Source of the DNA: Monarcha castaneiventris obscurior
Taxonomy: Eukaryota; Chordata; Aves; Passeriformes; Monarchidae
Reading direction: 5' to 3'
Assembly (NCBI GenBank): GCA_026261815.1
Contig: JAMPIT010000511.1
Coordinates: 310,001-374,000, forward strand
Length of the DNA: 64,000 nt
Shown here: in pieces, positions 11,018 through 21,734 of the stretch
Layout: every line of letters starts with the position of its first letter
How positions within the stretch are numbered: position 1 is the stretch's first letter
The notes under the pieces: model-generated
Told to the model about the DNA's origin: nothing
Databases searched by the model: none
Seen by the model: only the letters and a program-made list of their open reading frames with translations
Program-made: the position numbers and the translations under genes

Positions 11018-11370
11018 ACTATGGAATCACAGGATCATGGAATTGTTTGGGTGAGAAGGACCTTAAATCCCATCCCATTCCACCCCCTGCCATGGACAGG
11101 GACACCTCCCACTGTCCCAGGCTGCTCCAAGCCCCATCCAGCCTGGCCTTGGGCACTGCCAGGGATGGGGAATCCTTGGAATAACCTGTGCCAGGGCCTC
11201 ACCACCCTCACAGGGAAGGATTTCTTCTATCCATCAAACCTACATTTCCCCTCTTTCAGTTTGAAGCCATTCCCCCTTTTCCTGTCCCTCCAGTTCCTGA
11301 TGAACAGCCCCTCCCCGGCTCCCTTGGGGCCCCTTCAGGTACTGGAAGGTGCTCTGAGGTCTTTTTAAGC
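11018..11370 (-). mobile_element. CR1 3'-end fragment
   Basis: Reversed CR1 tail on the plus strand: GGAATCACAGGATCATGGAA, a TTGTTTGGGTGAGAAGGACC block, CACTGTCCCAGGCTGCTCC, GGCCTTGGGCACTGCCAGG, GTGCCAGGGCCTCACCACC, and then GAAGCCATTCCCCCTTTTCC. The 10646-11017 stretch before it is unique. Confidence 0.92.
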
Positions 11371-11667
11371 TCTGATTACTGAGAGATGCCTCTCCCTGAA
11401 TTAAGGCCCAAACGTGCCCAAGTGAACAGTCCGGATTTTCAGGAGCTCAATCCTGCTGCAAATGAATCTGTTCACTGGCTGTGAAAGGGTGACGTTATTG
11501 GTGGGGACTGCAAGTTCAGAGTGTGGCCTGCAACACACAGCTCTCATTTCCTAGAGATCTTCAACCTCTGCCTGTGGACAGGTTCAGGAGCTACCTGAAG
11601 ATGGAGGAATGTGGGGACAGCCCCCCAGCCTGGCCTGTGCTCTCTATGGATACCACGAGCAGCCTGG

Positions 11668-12152
11668 GGCAGCCCAGGAGAGCCCAGGAGAGCCCAGGAG
11701 AGCCCAGGACAGCTCCTTTGTTCCTGGGGCGACCCAGATCAGCCCCTCTACTCCTGGGACAGCCCAGATCAGCCCCTCTGCTCCTGGAACAGCCCAGATC
11801 AGCCCCTCTACTCCTGGGACAGCCCAGATCAGCCCCTCTGCTCCTGGAACAGCCCAGATCAGCCCCTCTGCTCCTGAGACAGCCCAGATCAGCCCCTGTG
11901 CTCCTGAGACAACCCAAATCAGCCCCTCTGCTCCTGGGACAGCCCAGATCAGCCCCTGTGCTCCTGGGACAGCCCGGATCAGCCCCTCTGCTCCTGGGAC
12001 AGCCCAGATCAGCCCCTGTGCTCCTGGGACAGCCCGGATCAGCCCCTCTGCTCCTGAGACAACCCAGATCAGCCCCTGTGCTCCTGGGACAGTCCAGATC
12101 AGCCCCTCTGCTCCTGGGACAGCCCAGAGCAGCCCCTGTGCTCCTGCCACCC
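11668..12152. repeat. 10-bp then 30-bp minisatellite, about 14 long units
   Basis: It opens with four copies of AGCCCAGGAG (11668-11710) and continues as 30-bp units with blocks ACAGCCCAGATCAGCCCC and TCTGCTCCTGGG. Variants alternate CTCTG, CTCTA and CTGTG, and GGGAC, GAGAC and GGAAC. The period is so regular that two units fit every 60 bases. Being a multiple of three, all frames stay open, producing spurious proteins of about 200 residues on both strands. Confidence 0.96.
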
Positions 12153-12649
12153 CAGTCAGTCTCTGCAGGTTGGTGATGTCACCCTGGCCCAAGCCAAGCA
12201 GTTGAAGGCTCGTTGATGCCATCATTAGGATGAGCTGATCATTTCCCGTGAAATACTGGTAATAATCCTGGTTGTACTTACCAAGGTGGGGTCAGAAGTG
12301 GCGGCTCAAGGGACTGCCCCTGGATCTCGAGGTGCCTCCTGCCATGCAATCCGTGGAGCAGAGTCAGAGCTGGTGTGTCTGGGACTGCCCTCAGGCTGTT
12401 TGTGGGATGGAGCAGCTAAGGAGCGATCCTTGGGTTTGACCTGGCATCAAATCCCTAATGAGTGTGTGACTCCAAATAAATCAAAGCACTTTTCTGTAGA
12501 GAAATAACCTTTCCATCTCGTAGGGCTGGGATCCAGCCCAATCCCACTCCCACGGAGGCTGACGGGAGGTTTGAAAAGAGCCAGAGGTTTTCTTTAGTAT
12601 AAGTGAGCCCTTAGTAAGGCTCCTGCAGGCCGTGAGTCACTGCTGCCAC

Positions 12650-12712
12650 ATTATCATTATTATTGTTATTAATTATTATTATTACCATTATCCTGTTATT
12701 ATCACTGATAGG
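12650..12712. repeat. (ATT)n-type AT-rich microsatellite
   Basis: A 60-bp imperfect run of ATT/TTA triplets (ATTATCATTATTATTGTTAT and similar) within otherwise unique sequence from 12153 to 13399. Confidence 0.85.
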
Positions 12713-12885
12713 AATCCACCAACAAATCATGGGGTGGAACTCCCAGTCGGGAATGAGCCTCTGGTCTCTGAGTAAGGCTGGGTTTGCCAGCTGTGTGTGC
12801 TCATGGAGAGCTGCCTGGCTCCTGAGGAGACAAGAACAGGCCGTGTCTCCCAGCCCAGTGCTGGTCATGCTATCCACAGGCAGCC

Positions 12886-13010
12886 AATTACCCGGTAATT
12901 CATCTGGGAATTACTCAGTAATTGGGAAGATAATTACCAGGTAACCTGCATCGACCTGCCCCAGATACTGCCCGGGCAGTATTTGCATGACACTGGCTGG
13001 GTAATTACAG
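12886..13010. promoter_or_regulatory. Cluster of homeodomain-type TAATTA palindromes with an octamer
   Basis: Within 125 bases there are two imperfect palindromes, AATTACC-C-GGTAATT at 12886-12900 and AATTAC-TCA-GTAATT at 12909-12923. There are further TAATTAC/GTAATTAC cores at about 12931 and 13001, and a perfect POU octamer ATTTGCAT at 12981-12988. Such grouping is known from homeodomain- and POU-bound enhancers. Function is inferred from motif density alone. Confidence 0.3.
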
Positions 13011-13399
13011 AGCAGGTCGCTGGCTGGAGGAGCTCCGGGAAATAAAGGGATACCTGAAGTGTGACTAAGAGGAATGCAGAGTTAATGCTCAGAGGAATAT
13101 TGGATGTGTCATCTGCCTTGACTCCTGGCCAAACCCAAACCATTCCACTCTGCCCTCAGAGTGAAAACCACAATTCTTTCACCTGCACTTAAGAGGATCA
13201 GAATTTCTCCAAGGGGCTGTTGGTGGGAGGCACTGAGGGAATCACCCACCCCTCACCACCGGGGAGGGACCTGCCCATACCTCCCACACCGGATAAATCC
13301 ACAGAAATCCCCCAGCTCCTATCAGTGCTTCAGCTGCAGCCCTGTGCTGGTCTGAAAAGCCCCTCACACCTCCACACCTCACCCTGATCAGCATCTTTG

Positions 13400-13615
13400 G
13401 TGCAGCAGAATCACAGAATCACTGAGGCTGGAAAAGACCTCCGGGATCATCCAGCCCAAGCTTTGACCGAATCCCCCCATGCCCACTAAGCCATGGCATG
13501 AAGTGCCACCTCTGCCTGGGTTTGGGACACTGCCAGGGTTGGTGGCTCCAGCACTACCCTGGGCAGCCCCTTCCAGTGCCTGACCACCCCTTCTGTGAAG
13601 ATCTTCCTGCTGCTT
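13400..13615 (-). mobile_element. CR1 3'-end fragment
   Basis: Reversed CR1 tail: CAGAATCACAGAATCACTGA, GGCTGGAAAAGACCTCCGG, CATGCCCACTAAGCCATGG, AAGTGCCACCTCTGCCTGG, CTGGGCAGCCCCTTCCAG and CCTTCTGTGAAGATCTTCC. Truncated at about 13615. Confidence 0.92.
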
Positions 13616-13674
13616 GCTGGAACCTCCAGCAGAGATGTTTTTGAGGGTGCCCAACCACTGCTGCTCCCAAACCT

Positions 13675-13862
13675 CAAAATCATGGAATGGTTTGGGTGGG
13701 AAGGGCCTTAAATCCCATCCCAATCCACCCCCTGCCATGGGCAGGGACATCTCCCACTGTCCCATGCTGCTTCCAGCCCCGTCCAACCTGGCCTTGGACA
13801 TCTCCAAAGATCCAGGGGCAGCCACAGCTGCTCTGGGCAACGCTGGATAATCCTGCACAGAC
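13675..13862 (-). mobile_element. Second CR1 3'-end fragment, tandem to the first
   Basis: Starts 60 bases after the preceding CR1 in the same orientation but belongs to another subfamily: ATCATGGAATGGTTTGGGTG, AGGGCCTTAAATCCCATCCC, ACTGTCCCATGCTGCTTCC, GGCCTTGGACATCTCCAAAG and CAGCCACAGCTGCTCTGGG. These are two separate insertions or a nested one. Confidence 0.92.
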
Positions 13863-13875
13863 TGAGTGCTGGTGT

Positions 13876-14210
13876 GCTGAGGAATCGAGGGACACAAGCA
13901 GGAGCTGAACAGATTCCTGACCTCCCTGTGCTCTTTGCCAGCCCAGATTTGTCTGTGGCCTTTTCTGGGTCAGCTTTGATCAATTCAAGGCAAGGACCAG
14001 CACAGGGAGGTCCTTGCTCATGCAAGAGCTTATCTGACCATAACAAACTCAATTCAATACACAGGAATACATTATCTAAATGTAACAGCCCAATTATGAA
14101 GACTTAAGGACTTTTTATGAAAGGAAGACTATAAAAACTATTTGCCAGAAATAAACACGGTCAGGCTTTATCTGGGTGCTGATTCAGAAAGGCTGCTGTA
14201 GTCACAATGA
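13876..14210 (+). mobile_element. Possible LTR-like element
   Basis: A TATA box CTATAAAAAC at about 14129 is followed 20 bases later by AATAAA (14150-14155), the spacing of core signals in several LTR families. It is preceded by about 250 bp of non-CR1 sequence. I could not define TG...CA termini or a target-site duplication, so the boundaries are approximate and a chance arrangement is possible. Confidence 0.3.
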
Positions 14211-14386
14211 CTCTGAGAAACGGCTTGGATGGGATCATTTTCCTGCACCAGCCTCTGCTTGGAACCACGCAGAGCAGCACACGATCACCATCGCTTTAGA
14301 GCTGAGTTTAGGAGAAAACTCTGTTAGTTCAGCTCTGCCCAGGCCAGCTGCTGCGACCCCAGCTCTGGCCCAGGAAGGGCCATGGG

Positions 14387-14738
14387 TCAGGGATGGCTCC
14401 TTCAGTCGCAAAGGAGGAGCTGGAGCTGCTCCAGGGATGGCTCCTTCAGTCCCAAAGGAGGAGCTGGAGCTGCTCCAGGGATGGCTCCTTCAGTCCCACA
14501 GGAGGAGCTGGAGCTGCTCCAGGGATGGCTCCTTCAGTCCCACAGGAGGAGCTGGAGCTGCTCCAGGGATGGCTCCTTCAGTCCCACAGGAGGAGCTGGA
14601 GCTGCTCCAGGGATGGCTCCTTCAGTCCCACAGGAGGAGCTGGAGCTGCTCCAGGGATGGCTCCTTCAGTCCCACAGGAGGAGCTGGAGCTGCTCCAGGG
14701 ATGGCTCCCTCAGTCCCAAAGGAGGAGCTGGAGCTGCT
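14387..14738. repeat. 44-bp minisatellite, 8 copies
   Basis: Eight head-to-tail units with blocks GGGATGGCTCCTTCAGTC, CCACAGGAGGAG and CTGGAGCTGCTCCA. The spacing of TTCAGTC is 44 bp. Variants are mostly CACAGG versus CAAAGG. Since 44 is not a multiple of three, the three frames exchange and all stay open, giving three parallel spurious proteins of 147-200 residues. Confidence 0.96.
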
Positions 14739-16360
14739 GCACTCAGGGGAGGTTCAGATCCCCACGGAGTCAGTGTGACAGCAGGATGCTGCCCAGGCCT
14801 GGGGGAACCTGCTCCGAGGGGTTTATGATCCACTGAGCCCTTGGAAGGGCAGTGACCACCCTGAGGCACCTGGGGGGCACCAGCGGGGTCAGGGACAGTC
14901 GGGTGATGGGGACAAGCCACTGCCCTCTGTTCACCTCCTGCATCTCCAGGAGGGAGCAGGGAGCTGCTGGGTCCCACCAATGTCCAGCACAACCAGCTGG
15001 GAGCTGGGAGCTGGGAGCTCCAGGCTTGGCCATGACAGAACAAACTCACTGGAGGAGCCAGAAAGGGACCAGGGAAAGGCGTTGCAGAAGCAAAGCCTCC
15101 AGGTTTTCAGGCCTTGCTTTGCTCTGAGTGTTTGTTTGTCTCTTCTTTTTGCTTGGGGGCTTTCTGCTTTAATAAAAAAAATAATATTTTATAGTCATAG
15201 ATAAAATCCTCAAGGTCTCTAGTGGTTATTATCACTCACCACACGTTGTTTCCACTGCCCCCTAAACCACCAAAGCTGCAAAAGTTGCAGTGCCAAACTT
15301 TCCTCTGTGGCTCTGTGGCCCTCAGAACTCAGTGTCGCCACAGTACAATCTTCTAATAATAAATTAAAGATTTATTCAGTGACATTTGAGTAAGTTTATA
15401 AGCCAAGTATTTCCCTGGGGGCCATTGGTCAACTTCCTTTCTTTTATTCCAGAATTTTTGGTGTGTTTTATGTTTTCCTCATTCTCATTAGGAATTTTTT
15501 CTCCCTTAGAATCCCAACCCTTGAAGAATCCCTGAGCAATCCTGACCAAAAAAGTATGAGTGGAAACAGAAATAACCCCCCAAACATCCTAATTGTTTAA
15601 TTGACTCCATTTCCATGTAGTGGACAGGGGAAAAATCATGGTTATGATTTTTGGATGTGAAGTATGAATATGTGCAGGGGGGAAACAATTCTCAAAGCTG
15701 AGCTGGCCACAATGAGGAATTTTCCACCACTTATTTTGAATGAATGATTTTTTTTGTTTTGTTTTGTTGGAAATCTGTCATGGAATTCTTCATCCAGCGC
15801 CCTGAATCGGAGATTTTCCTGTTATTGTCCCTTATCTCAATCCCAGAAGTATGAAAAGAAATGAAAATATTTGAAACAGAGGGGGGTTTTTTTATTATTA
15901 TTCTTTACCTTGAAAATGTTTCAGCTTGGCATTTCAGGGAGGCCAGGAGGTTTTCCTGGCAGTGCCCCTGGCTCATTTGCCAAAGGCATCCTGTGAGGCT
16001 CCAGGCTGGCAAGAGGGGATTCACTGAACTTGGATAAAACACATTTGCTCAGCCCTTTGAAGCCATGTGACATCCCCAGGCCTCTCCTTCCCCCTCTCCT
16101 CTGCCCCTCACCTTTTCTCTGTCTTCCCAGGGCACACGGAGTAAATCCTTGGGAGGGTTGTTCTGGGGAGAATTTGCTCTTTCTGGAAACATCAACAAGA
16201 GCAGAAACCACTTGATTTGAGGCACAAAGCGAGAGGAGCCTTCAGGGACACAAGGACTTTGTCCTCTGGAGACAGCCCTGGAAGGTGGGAGAGAGCCCAG
16301 AGCCTCCCCCTTCCAAAGCTTTGGGTTGTCCTTTAACTTGGGACCAGTTGGCCCTAAATC
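14739..16360. other. Unique intergenic sequence, 1.6 kb
   Basis: No repeat family recognised. It includes a short GAGCTGG run at 14998-15030, an AT-rich run with a TAATAAAAAAAATAATATT patch at about 15170, and T-rich tracts at 15751-15770 and 15885-15902. Confidence 0.5.
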
Positions 16361-16770
16361 ACAGAATCATGGAATGGTTTGGGTTGGAAGAGACCTTAAA
16401 CTCATCTCATTCCAACCCAAGCCATGGCAGGGACACCTCCCACTGTCCCAGGCTGCTCCAAACCCATCCAACCTGGCCTTGGGCACTGCCAGGGATCCAG
16501 GGGCAGCCACAGCTGCTCTGGGCACCCTGTGCCAGGGCCTCCCCACCCTCACAGCCAAGAGCTTCCTCCTTCTTAATCCTAATCTAATCTAATCTAATCT
16601 AATCTAATCTAATCTAATCTAATCTAATCTAATCTAATCTAATCTAATCTAATCTAATCTAATCTAATCTAATCTAATCTCTAATCTTCCTTCTCACTTC
16701 TAATCTTGACCTACTTTATTTTAGTTTGACTCCATTCCCTGTTGTCCTGTCATATCCACCTCACTCAGCA
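16361..16770 (-). mobile_element. CR1 3' end interrupted by a (TAATC)n expansion
   Basis: Reversed CR1: ATCATGGAATGGTTTGGGTT, GGAAGAGACCTTAAACTC, CACTGTCCCAGGCTGCTCC, GCCAGGGATCCAGGGGCAG, GCCAGGGCCTCCCCACCC and CTTCCTCCTTCTTAATCC. After a pentanucleotide array the CR1 resumes with TTTATTTTAGTTTGACTCC, ATTCCCTGTTGTCCTGTC and CATATCCACC. CR1 normally has a single CTAATATCTAATCTAAATCT stretch at the position of the array. Confidence 0.92.
16570..16690. repeat. (TAATC)n pentanucleotide microsatellite, about 22 copies
   Basis: Almost perfect run of TAATC units embedded in the reversed CR1, with a CTCTAATC interruption at the end. The seed motif TAATCTAAATCT is present in the CR1 consensus at this site, so the array most likely arose by slippage from CR1 sequence. 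Confidence 0.97.
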
Positions 16771-16861
16771 AAGGCTGTTCAGTGTTAATCATCACAAAGC
16801 TCTTGCCCTCAGGGTGTGGCCAAGACATTTCTGGTACTGATTTATTGGCATTTGAGACCTG

Positions 16862-17063
16862 CAAATCCTTCTGAAAATTCCTCCCTGGGAGGGTGGAGAG
16901 GCCCTGGCACAGGGTGCCCAGAGAAGCTGTGGCTGCCCCTGGCAGTGTCCAAGGCCAGGCTGGATGGGGCTTGGAGCAGCCTGGGACAGTGGGAGCTGTC
17001 CCTGGGGGTGGAACTGGGTGATCTTTAAAGTCCTTTCCAGCCCAAACCGTTCTGTGACTTTTG
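16862..17063 (+). mobile_element. CR1 3'-end fragment
   Basis: Plus-strand tail: TCCCTGGGAGGGTGGAGAGG, GTGCCCAGAGAAGCTGTGG, CAAGGCCAGGCTGGATGG, GGAGCAGCCTGGGACAGTG, TGATCTTTAAAGTCCTTTCC and CCCAAACCGTTCTGTGACT. It lies about 95 bp from the CR1 at 16361-16770 in the opposite orientation, so the two tails form an inverted pair. Confidence 0.93.
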
Positions 17064-18924
17064 AGCTTTTTGGAGCAGGCGGGAGCTTGACCCTGGTCAG
17101 GATCCTCACCTGGAACTGAGATGCTCAGTGAGACACTGCCCATCCTGAGAGATGAGCCTTGGGCTTCTCTGGGGCCTGGAATTTGCTCTTGTGCTTGATT
17201 TCTGCTCAGGCTGCACTGCTGGTCCAGCAGCTCCAGACTCCTGCAGGCTGAACACTCTTTTGTACCTTTATCCCCCTCAGGAAAGTCGTTCCTTCTTCCC
17301 ACGGAGCCAGACCCTCCTCAGGCATCCCCAAGCTGGGAATGTTCGTGCTCGCCATGCTCTGAAGTGTTTTCTCAGCTCCATTCAGAGCTGAACAATGCCC
17401 AGGGCAGACATTTCGATCATCTGTGTTTGCAGATACCAGGAGACATTTTCCTGCCTGGGCTGGGGAGCCCTGGCTCCTTATCAGGCAAGCCCAGACGTGG
17501 AAAAACAATCCCATCCCTGGTGCCGTTTCCTTGCTTTGGGAAGAAGACACCTTTGCAAAGTGTGCAGCAGCTGGCAGAGAGCCCCCCCTGCACCTCAGGG
17601 CCTTTGCAGAGCTGTCCTTGTCACTGAGGACGGGGACTTTTAGAATATTTCCCAAAAAAGAAACCTCATCCCAAGCATCCTGGCATGGTGCTTCCAAGTA
17701 GGGTTTTTTTGATAATTGCTGGCCAAATCTTCACTCAGCTCCTCTTCATTTACATGCAGCACTTGATCAAGTAGTTTCTGCTGAAGTTAATGACACTTTT
17801 GCCTTAATTAAAACCTAAATGAGGACTCCAACTGGTCTTGTTGTGGTTAATCTGTACATGGCACCGTGACTTTGTGGGATGCTTTGCAGAGAAGCTGCAA
17901 AATCCTGCTGGGAACGAGTGCACAGATCCAGCACTGGGGAGAGGATGGGACAGGAGCATGAAACACAGATTGGGGAAAAGTTTTCAAGTTTCTGCGAGCA
18001 CCTGCACGCTAAGGTGAAGGCAAGGTGAATCCTAAATTACTCCTGAGGGATCCACATGGAAGGTTTAGGTGGAGCTGGTTGGACTCTGTCCTGCTTTGGG
18101 ATATTTCTGCCCCACTGGGATAAGCGTGGGCAGCTCTTTGGGTTCCAGGCTTCCAGGAGATTGGAACAGCAGATTCCTTCAGCCCCAGGTCTGCCTTGGG
18201 GGTGTCCATGGCTTCTCCTTCTTGGAGGAATTCCTCCCATCCAGCTGGGGTTCCTGTGGGCAGGGCTGCACCCATGGCATGGGATGTGGGGCTGGAAAGC
18301 AGAGGAGACACCTTGGAGCCAGGCTGTCCTTTGGGTCAGGGAGCTTGGTGAGAGCCCAGCTGAGCTCATCCCGGGCAGGCAGGACCAGGGGCTGGGGGTG
18401 CCAGATGTGCACATGTGGCTCTTGCTGGCCAAATGACCCAATCAGACCTCATGCAAGCACTCCAGGGCTCGATGCTGCTCCTGTCATTGTCCTGTCCTGT
18501 CCTGGGGCGAGGACATTGCCTGGCTCAGGCAAGAGGGAGCCTGGCCAGGAGCAGAACACCCTAGGCTGGGCCTCAGGCTCCCCCTTGGACCTGCCAGGAC
18601 ACTCTGGGCCACTGCTAACACATCTGGAGTCCGCACCAGTCTGGGAAATGCCTCCTGTCCTCCCTGGGAGCTGTTATCTGGGCCACGAAGAGGTGTCCAA
18701 ACCCCTTTGAATGAGGTTTCCTTTGTTCCCCTGCACAGCTCTGACGTGACACAGCATTAGTGCCTTTGGAAATGCTCAGTCAGAGCTGTGGGGCAGCCCC
18801 CAAAGCAGCCACAGTCCGGACACCACAGGGAGTTTGTTTTACTGGGAGTAAAACCAGTCCAGTGTCACTGCAGCAGCTGGACCCGGCATGAACCTCATGG
18901 GCTGGGGTGACCTTCACTCAGAGA
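17064..18924. other. Unique intergenic sequence, 1.9 kb
   Basis: No repeat family recognised. Open frames of up to 213 residues (plus, 18069-18710) lack recognisable domains, overlap one another in several frames and have no splice context that I can defend. Confidence 0.5.
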
Positions 18925-19140
18925 AAAACCAGAGGAGGTTTAGAGGGGTATAGGGAAAAAATTGCTCAGACAAGAGGTTGTACAGCATTGGAAGAGGGTA
19001 CCCAGGGCAGTGGTGGAGTCACCATCCCAGGAAGGATGAAAAAATGTCTAGATATGGCACCTGGGGAAAAGGTGAAACTGATGGTGGTTGGCCTAAATGA
19101 TCATAGAGAGCTTTTTCAGGCTCAGTAGTTCTGAGATTTG
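18925..19140 (+). mobile_element. CR1 3'-end fragment
   Basis: Diverged plus-strand tail: AGAGGAGGTTTAGAGGGG, AGAGGTTGTACAGCATTGG, CAGGGCAGTGGTGGAGTCAC, TCTAGATATGGCACCTGGGG, CTAAATGATCATAGAGAGC and AGTAGTTCTGAGATTTGG. Confidence 0.9.
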
Positions 19141-19245
19141 GTGCCTCTGGGATTCACCATGAAGGATATAGTATTTCTGCCTTCCTTCCTGAGCAGACCC
19201 TATCCCTTCCTCGACAGAACCAGCTTCCCTGCAGGGCAGACCCAG

Positions 19246-19464
19246 AACCCTAACCCTAACCCTAACCCCAACACTAACCCTAACTTAAACTGCAACCCTA
19301 ACCCTAACCCTAACCCCAACACTAACCCTAACCCCAACCGTAACCCTAACCCTAACTTTAACCCCAACCCTAACCCTAACCCCAACACTAACCCTAACCC
19401 CAACCCTAACCCTAACCCCAACCGTAACCCTAACCCCGACCCTAACCCTAACCCTAGCCCTGAC
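19246..19464. repeat. Degenerate interstitial telomeric (CCCTAA)n block
   Basis: About 36 hexamers in phase, mainly AACCCT and AACCCC with variants AACACT, AACCGT, AACTTT, AACTTA, AACTGC and AACCCG. The variant string CCCCAACACTAACCCTAAC recurs at 19266, 19314 and 19380, spacings of 48 and 66 bases, both multiples of six. This indicates duplication of longer blocks after the hexamers diverged. The C-rich strand is on the plus strand, the orientation of a telomere lying to the left. The divergence says it is not an active chromosome end. Confidence 0.95.
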
Positions 19465-19981
19465 CATGCCTCAGTTCCTCCAGCAGTGCACAAGGATGAG
19501 CCCCACAGCCGTGGGGTGGCAGCTGCAGAAAGGATCCCTGAGCTCTCCTCTGGGGCTTTGTTTGGTTCTCCTCTCCCCACCACCTAAAACTGAAGGAATT
19601 TGGGCTGAATGGAAATAGCTGCTCCCTGCACAGGAACAACCCCCGGCTCTTGCTGCAGCCCTGTAGGAGCAGCCTGGATCTTCATCTTCGTTTCCCCTTC
19701 TGGGGTCAAAGGAAGCAGGAAGGACATAAAAATACCAAACTCAACAACAGCAACAACAAATTAATGCCTGCTAAGGTTTTGGTGGAAAAACCTTGACTTT
19801 TCCAAATACAGCAGAACCCTGAATCCCCCAAATTTTCATTCAGATGTTAAAGACTGAGAGGTTTGTGCAAGGTCTTCGTGCTCTGCACTGCCTGCCCAAG
19901 GACACGGCTCTGCATTGTCCTGGGGCTTGGCACCTGCAGCAGCTCACAGTGCCAGGAGTGTTTGCACAGAGCCAAACAGCT
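19465..19981. other. Unique sequence between telomeric block and BamHI array
   Basis: No CR1 or other repeat recognised. A short CAACAACAGCAACAACAA run lies at 19741-19760. Confidence 0.5.
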
Positions 19982-20548
19982 GGGATCCAGATCCCTGTGC
20001 CTTCCCTGGGATCCAGATCCCTGTGCCTTCCCTGGGATCCAGATCCCTGTGCCTTCCCTGGGATCCGGATCCCCGCGCCTTCCCTGGGATCCAGGTCCCT
20101 GCGCCTTCCCTGGGATCCAGATCCCTGTGCCATCCCTGGGATCCAGATCCCTGTGCCTTCCCTGGGATCCAGATCCCTGTGCCTTCCCTGGGATCCGGAT
20201 CCCTGTGCCTTCCCTGGGATCCGGATCCCCGCGCCTTCCCTGGGATCCAGATCCCTGTGCCTTCCCTGGGATCCAGATCCCTGCACCTTCCCTGCCTGGG
20301 ATCCAGATCCCTGCACCTTCCCTGCCTGGGATCCAGATCCCTGTGCCATCCCTGGGATCCAGATCCCTGTGCCTTCCCTGGGATCCAGATCCCTGTGCCT
20401 TCCCTGGGATCCAGATCCCTGTGTCATCCCTGGGATCCAGATCCCTGCTCCATCCCTGCCTGGGATCCAGATCCCTGTGCCATCCCTGGGATCCAGATCC
20501 CTGTGCCTTCCCTGGGATCCAGATCCCTGTGCCTTCCCTGCTCCATCC
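19982..20548. repeat. 26-bp BamHI-site minisatellite, about 21 copies
   Basis: Units are built from GGGATCCAGATCCCTGTGCC plus TTCCCT. Nearly every unit carries GGATCC, many twice where the variant GGATCCGGATCC occurs, so BamHI would cut it into a ladder. Some units have an extra GCCT after TTCCCT (30 bp). The array is open in three frames on each strand, with spurious proteins of up to 323 residues. Confidence 0.96.
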
Positions 20549-20664
20549 CTGCTGAGGTTTGGAGGGCTGGGCATGCATGGGAATGCAGGAGTGGGTGTGG
20601 ATCTCAGAGTGCTGGGCCAGAATTTGATGCAGAAACGTCCTGCTCATCGCCTTGCACAGCCAGG

Positions 20665-20880
20665 TCATGCCAAGGGAATTCCAGGTGGGATATTAGGAAA
20701 AATTGCCACTGGAGAAATGGTGAAGCACTGGCACAGGGCAGTGTGGAGTCACTGTCCTGGGAATGTTCAAAACCCAATGAAGGTGGCGCTCCACACCATG
20801 GCTCATGGAATTTAGTCAAAGATTGGACTCAGTTTTGGAGGTCTTTCCCAACCTTCACGATTCTGTGGTTCTCTGGCTCC
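20665..20880 (+). mobile_element. CR1 3'-end fragment
   Basis: Diverged plus-strand tail: CAGGTGGGATATTAGGAAAA, GAGAAATGGTGAAGCACTGG, GTGGAGTCACTGTCCTGGG, GATTGGACTCAGTTTTGGAG, TCTTTCCCAACCTTCACG and ATTCTGTGGTTCTCTGG. Confidence 0.9.
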
Positions 20881-21734
20881 TGAGAGAGAGGAAAGGGATG
20901 TTGCTGGTTCCTGCTCTCCTCTCTGGTCACTGAGCACGACCCACCCACCCTCCGGCTCTGCAGCTCATCCCCAGGCCTGGCCAAACCCTGCTCAGGGAAT
21001 GGTGCTGTGCTTGGCTGTGTTACTGCTCCCCCTCAGCACCCAAAAAACCCCCAGTTATCCTGGTGGTCCTTCCCTGACCTGGGAAAGGCAAACCCAGCTG
21101 CTCTGAGTGTTTTTTCTCCATCCTAAAAACTCCTGGGAATGGATGATGCCCGCGGGAAGACTCAGCAGAGCTCTGTGCCGTGGCTCGAGAGCCAGTGATG
21201 GCCATGAGCCCTTTGCAAGCACAAGTGGCAGCCGAGCTGTGATCGCTGGCTCTGAGCAGCTCTGTGCTGGGGAGGGGCTCTGTGTGCCCATGTGAGTGAC
21301 CCGGGGGTGCTGCCGTCCCTCTCCTCTGTCACAGCAGTGTGTCCTAATCCGTGTGGTGACTCGAGTTTGGATTTGCCGAAGGCACGCTGCACCAATCGAC
21401 AGGGAAGCGAGGGATGGATGTGAATCCCGCCCCGGGGGCAGAGCTGCTTCCCTGCTCTCCTACAAGGGGTAATTAACCAGAGGAGCTCGTTCCTGTGACA
21501 GGGAACTGAGGCTGAGCACTCCGCTAAGCTTCAGACAATGATCAGGCGGAAGTGGGGAACGGAAAGTTTCCCAGAGCAGGAACGTTTGCAGCTCCCAGTG
21601 CTTGGAGTGAAACAGCCCCGCTCCCCCCAGAGAACAGAAGCTGCACCAGTCCTTGCCACAGGCGACAGAGCACAGGCGGCTTCCCAATCACAGGGAGCAG
21701 CACCTGAACCTCCTGCTTCATAGGAGGGCTGGGT
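20881..21734. other. Unique sequence
   Basis: No repeat family recognised. Contains the moderately CpG-containing stretch 21150-21450 with ATGCCCGCGGG and GCTCGAGAGCC. No defensible exon. Confidence 0.5.

Noticed and set aside
19246..19464. True telomere end of the chromosome
   Set aside because: Hexamers are too diverged and non-telomeric sequence continues on both sides.
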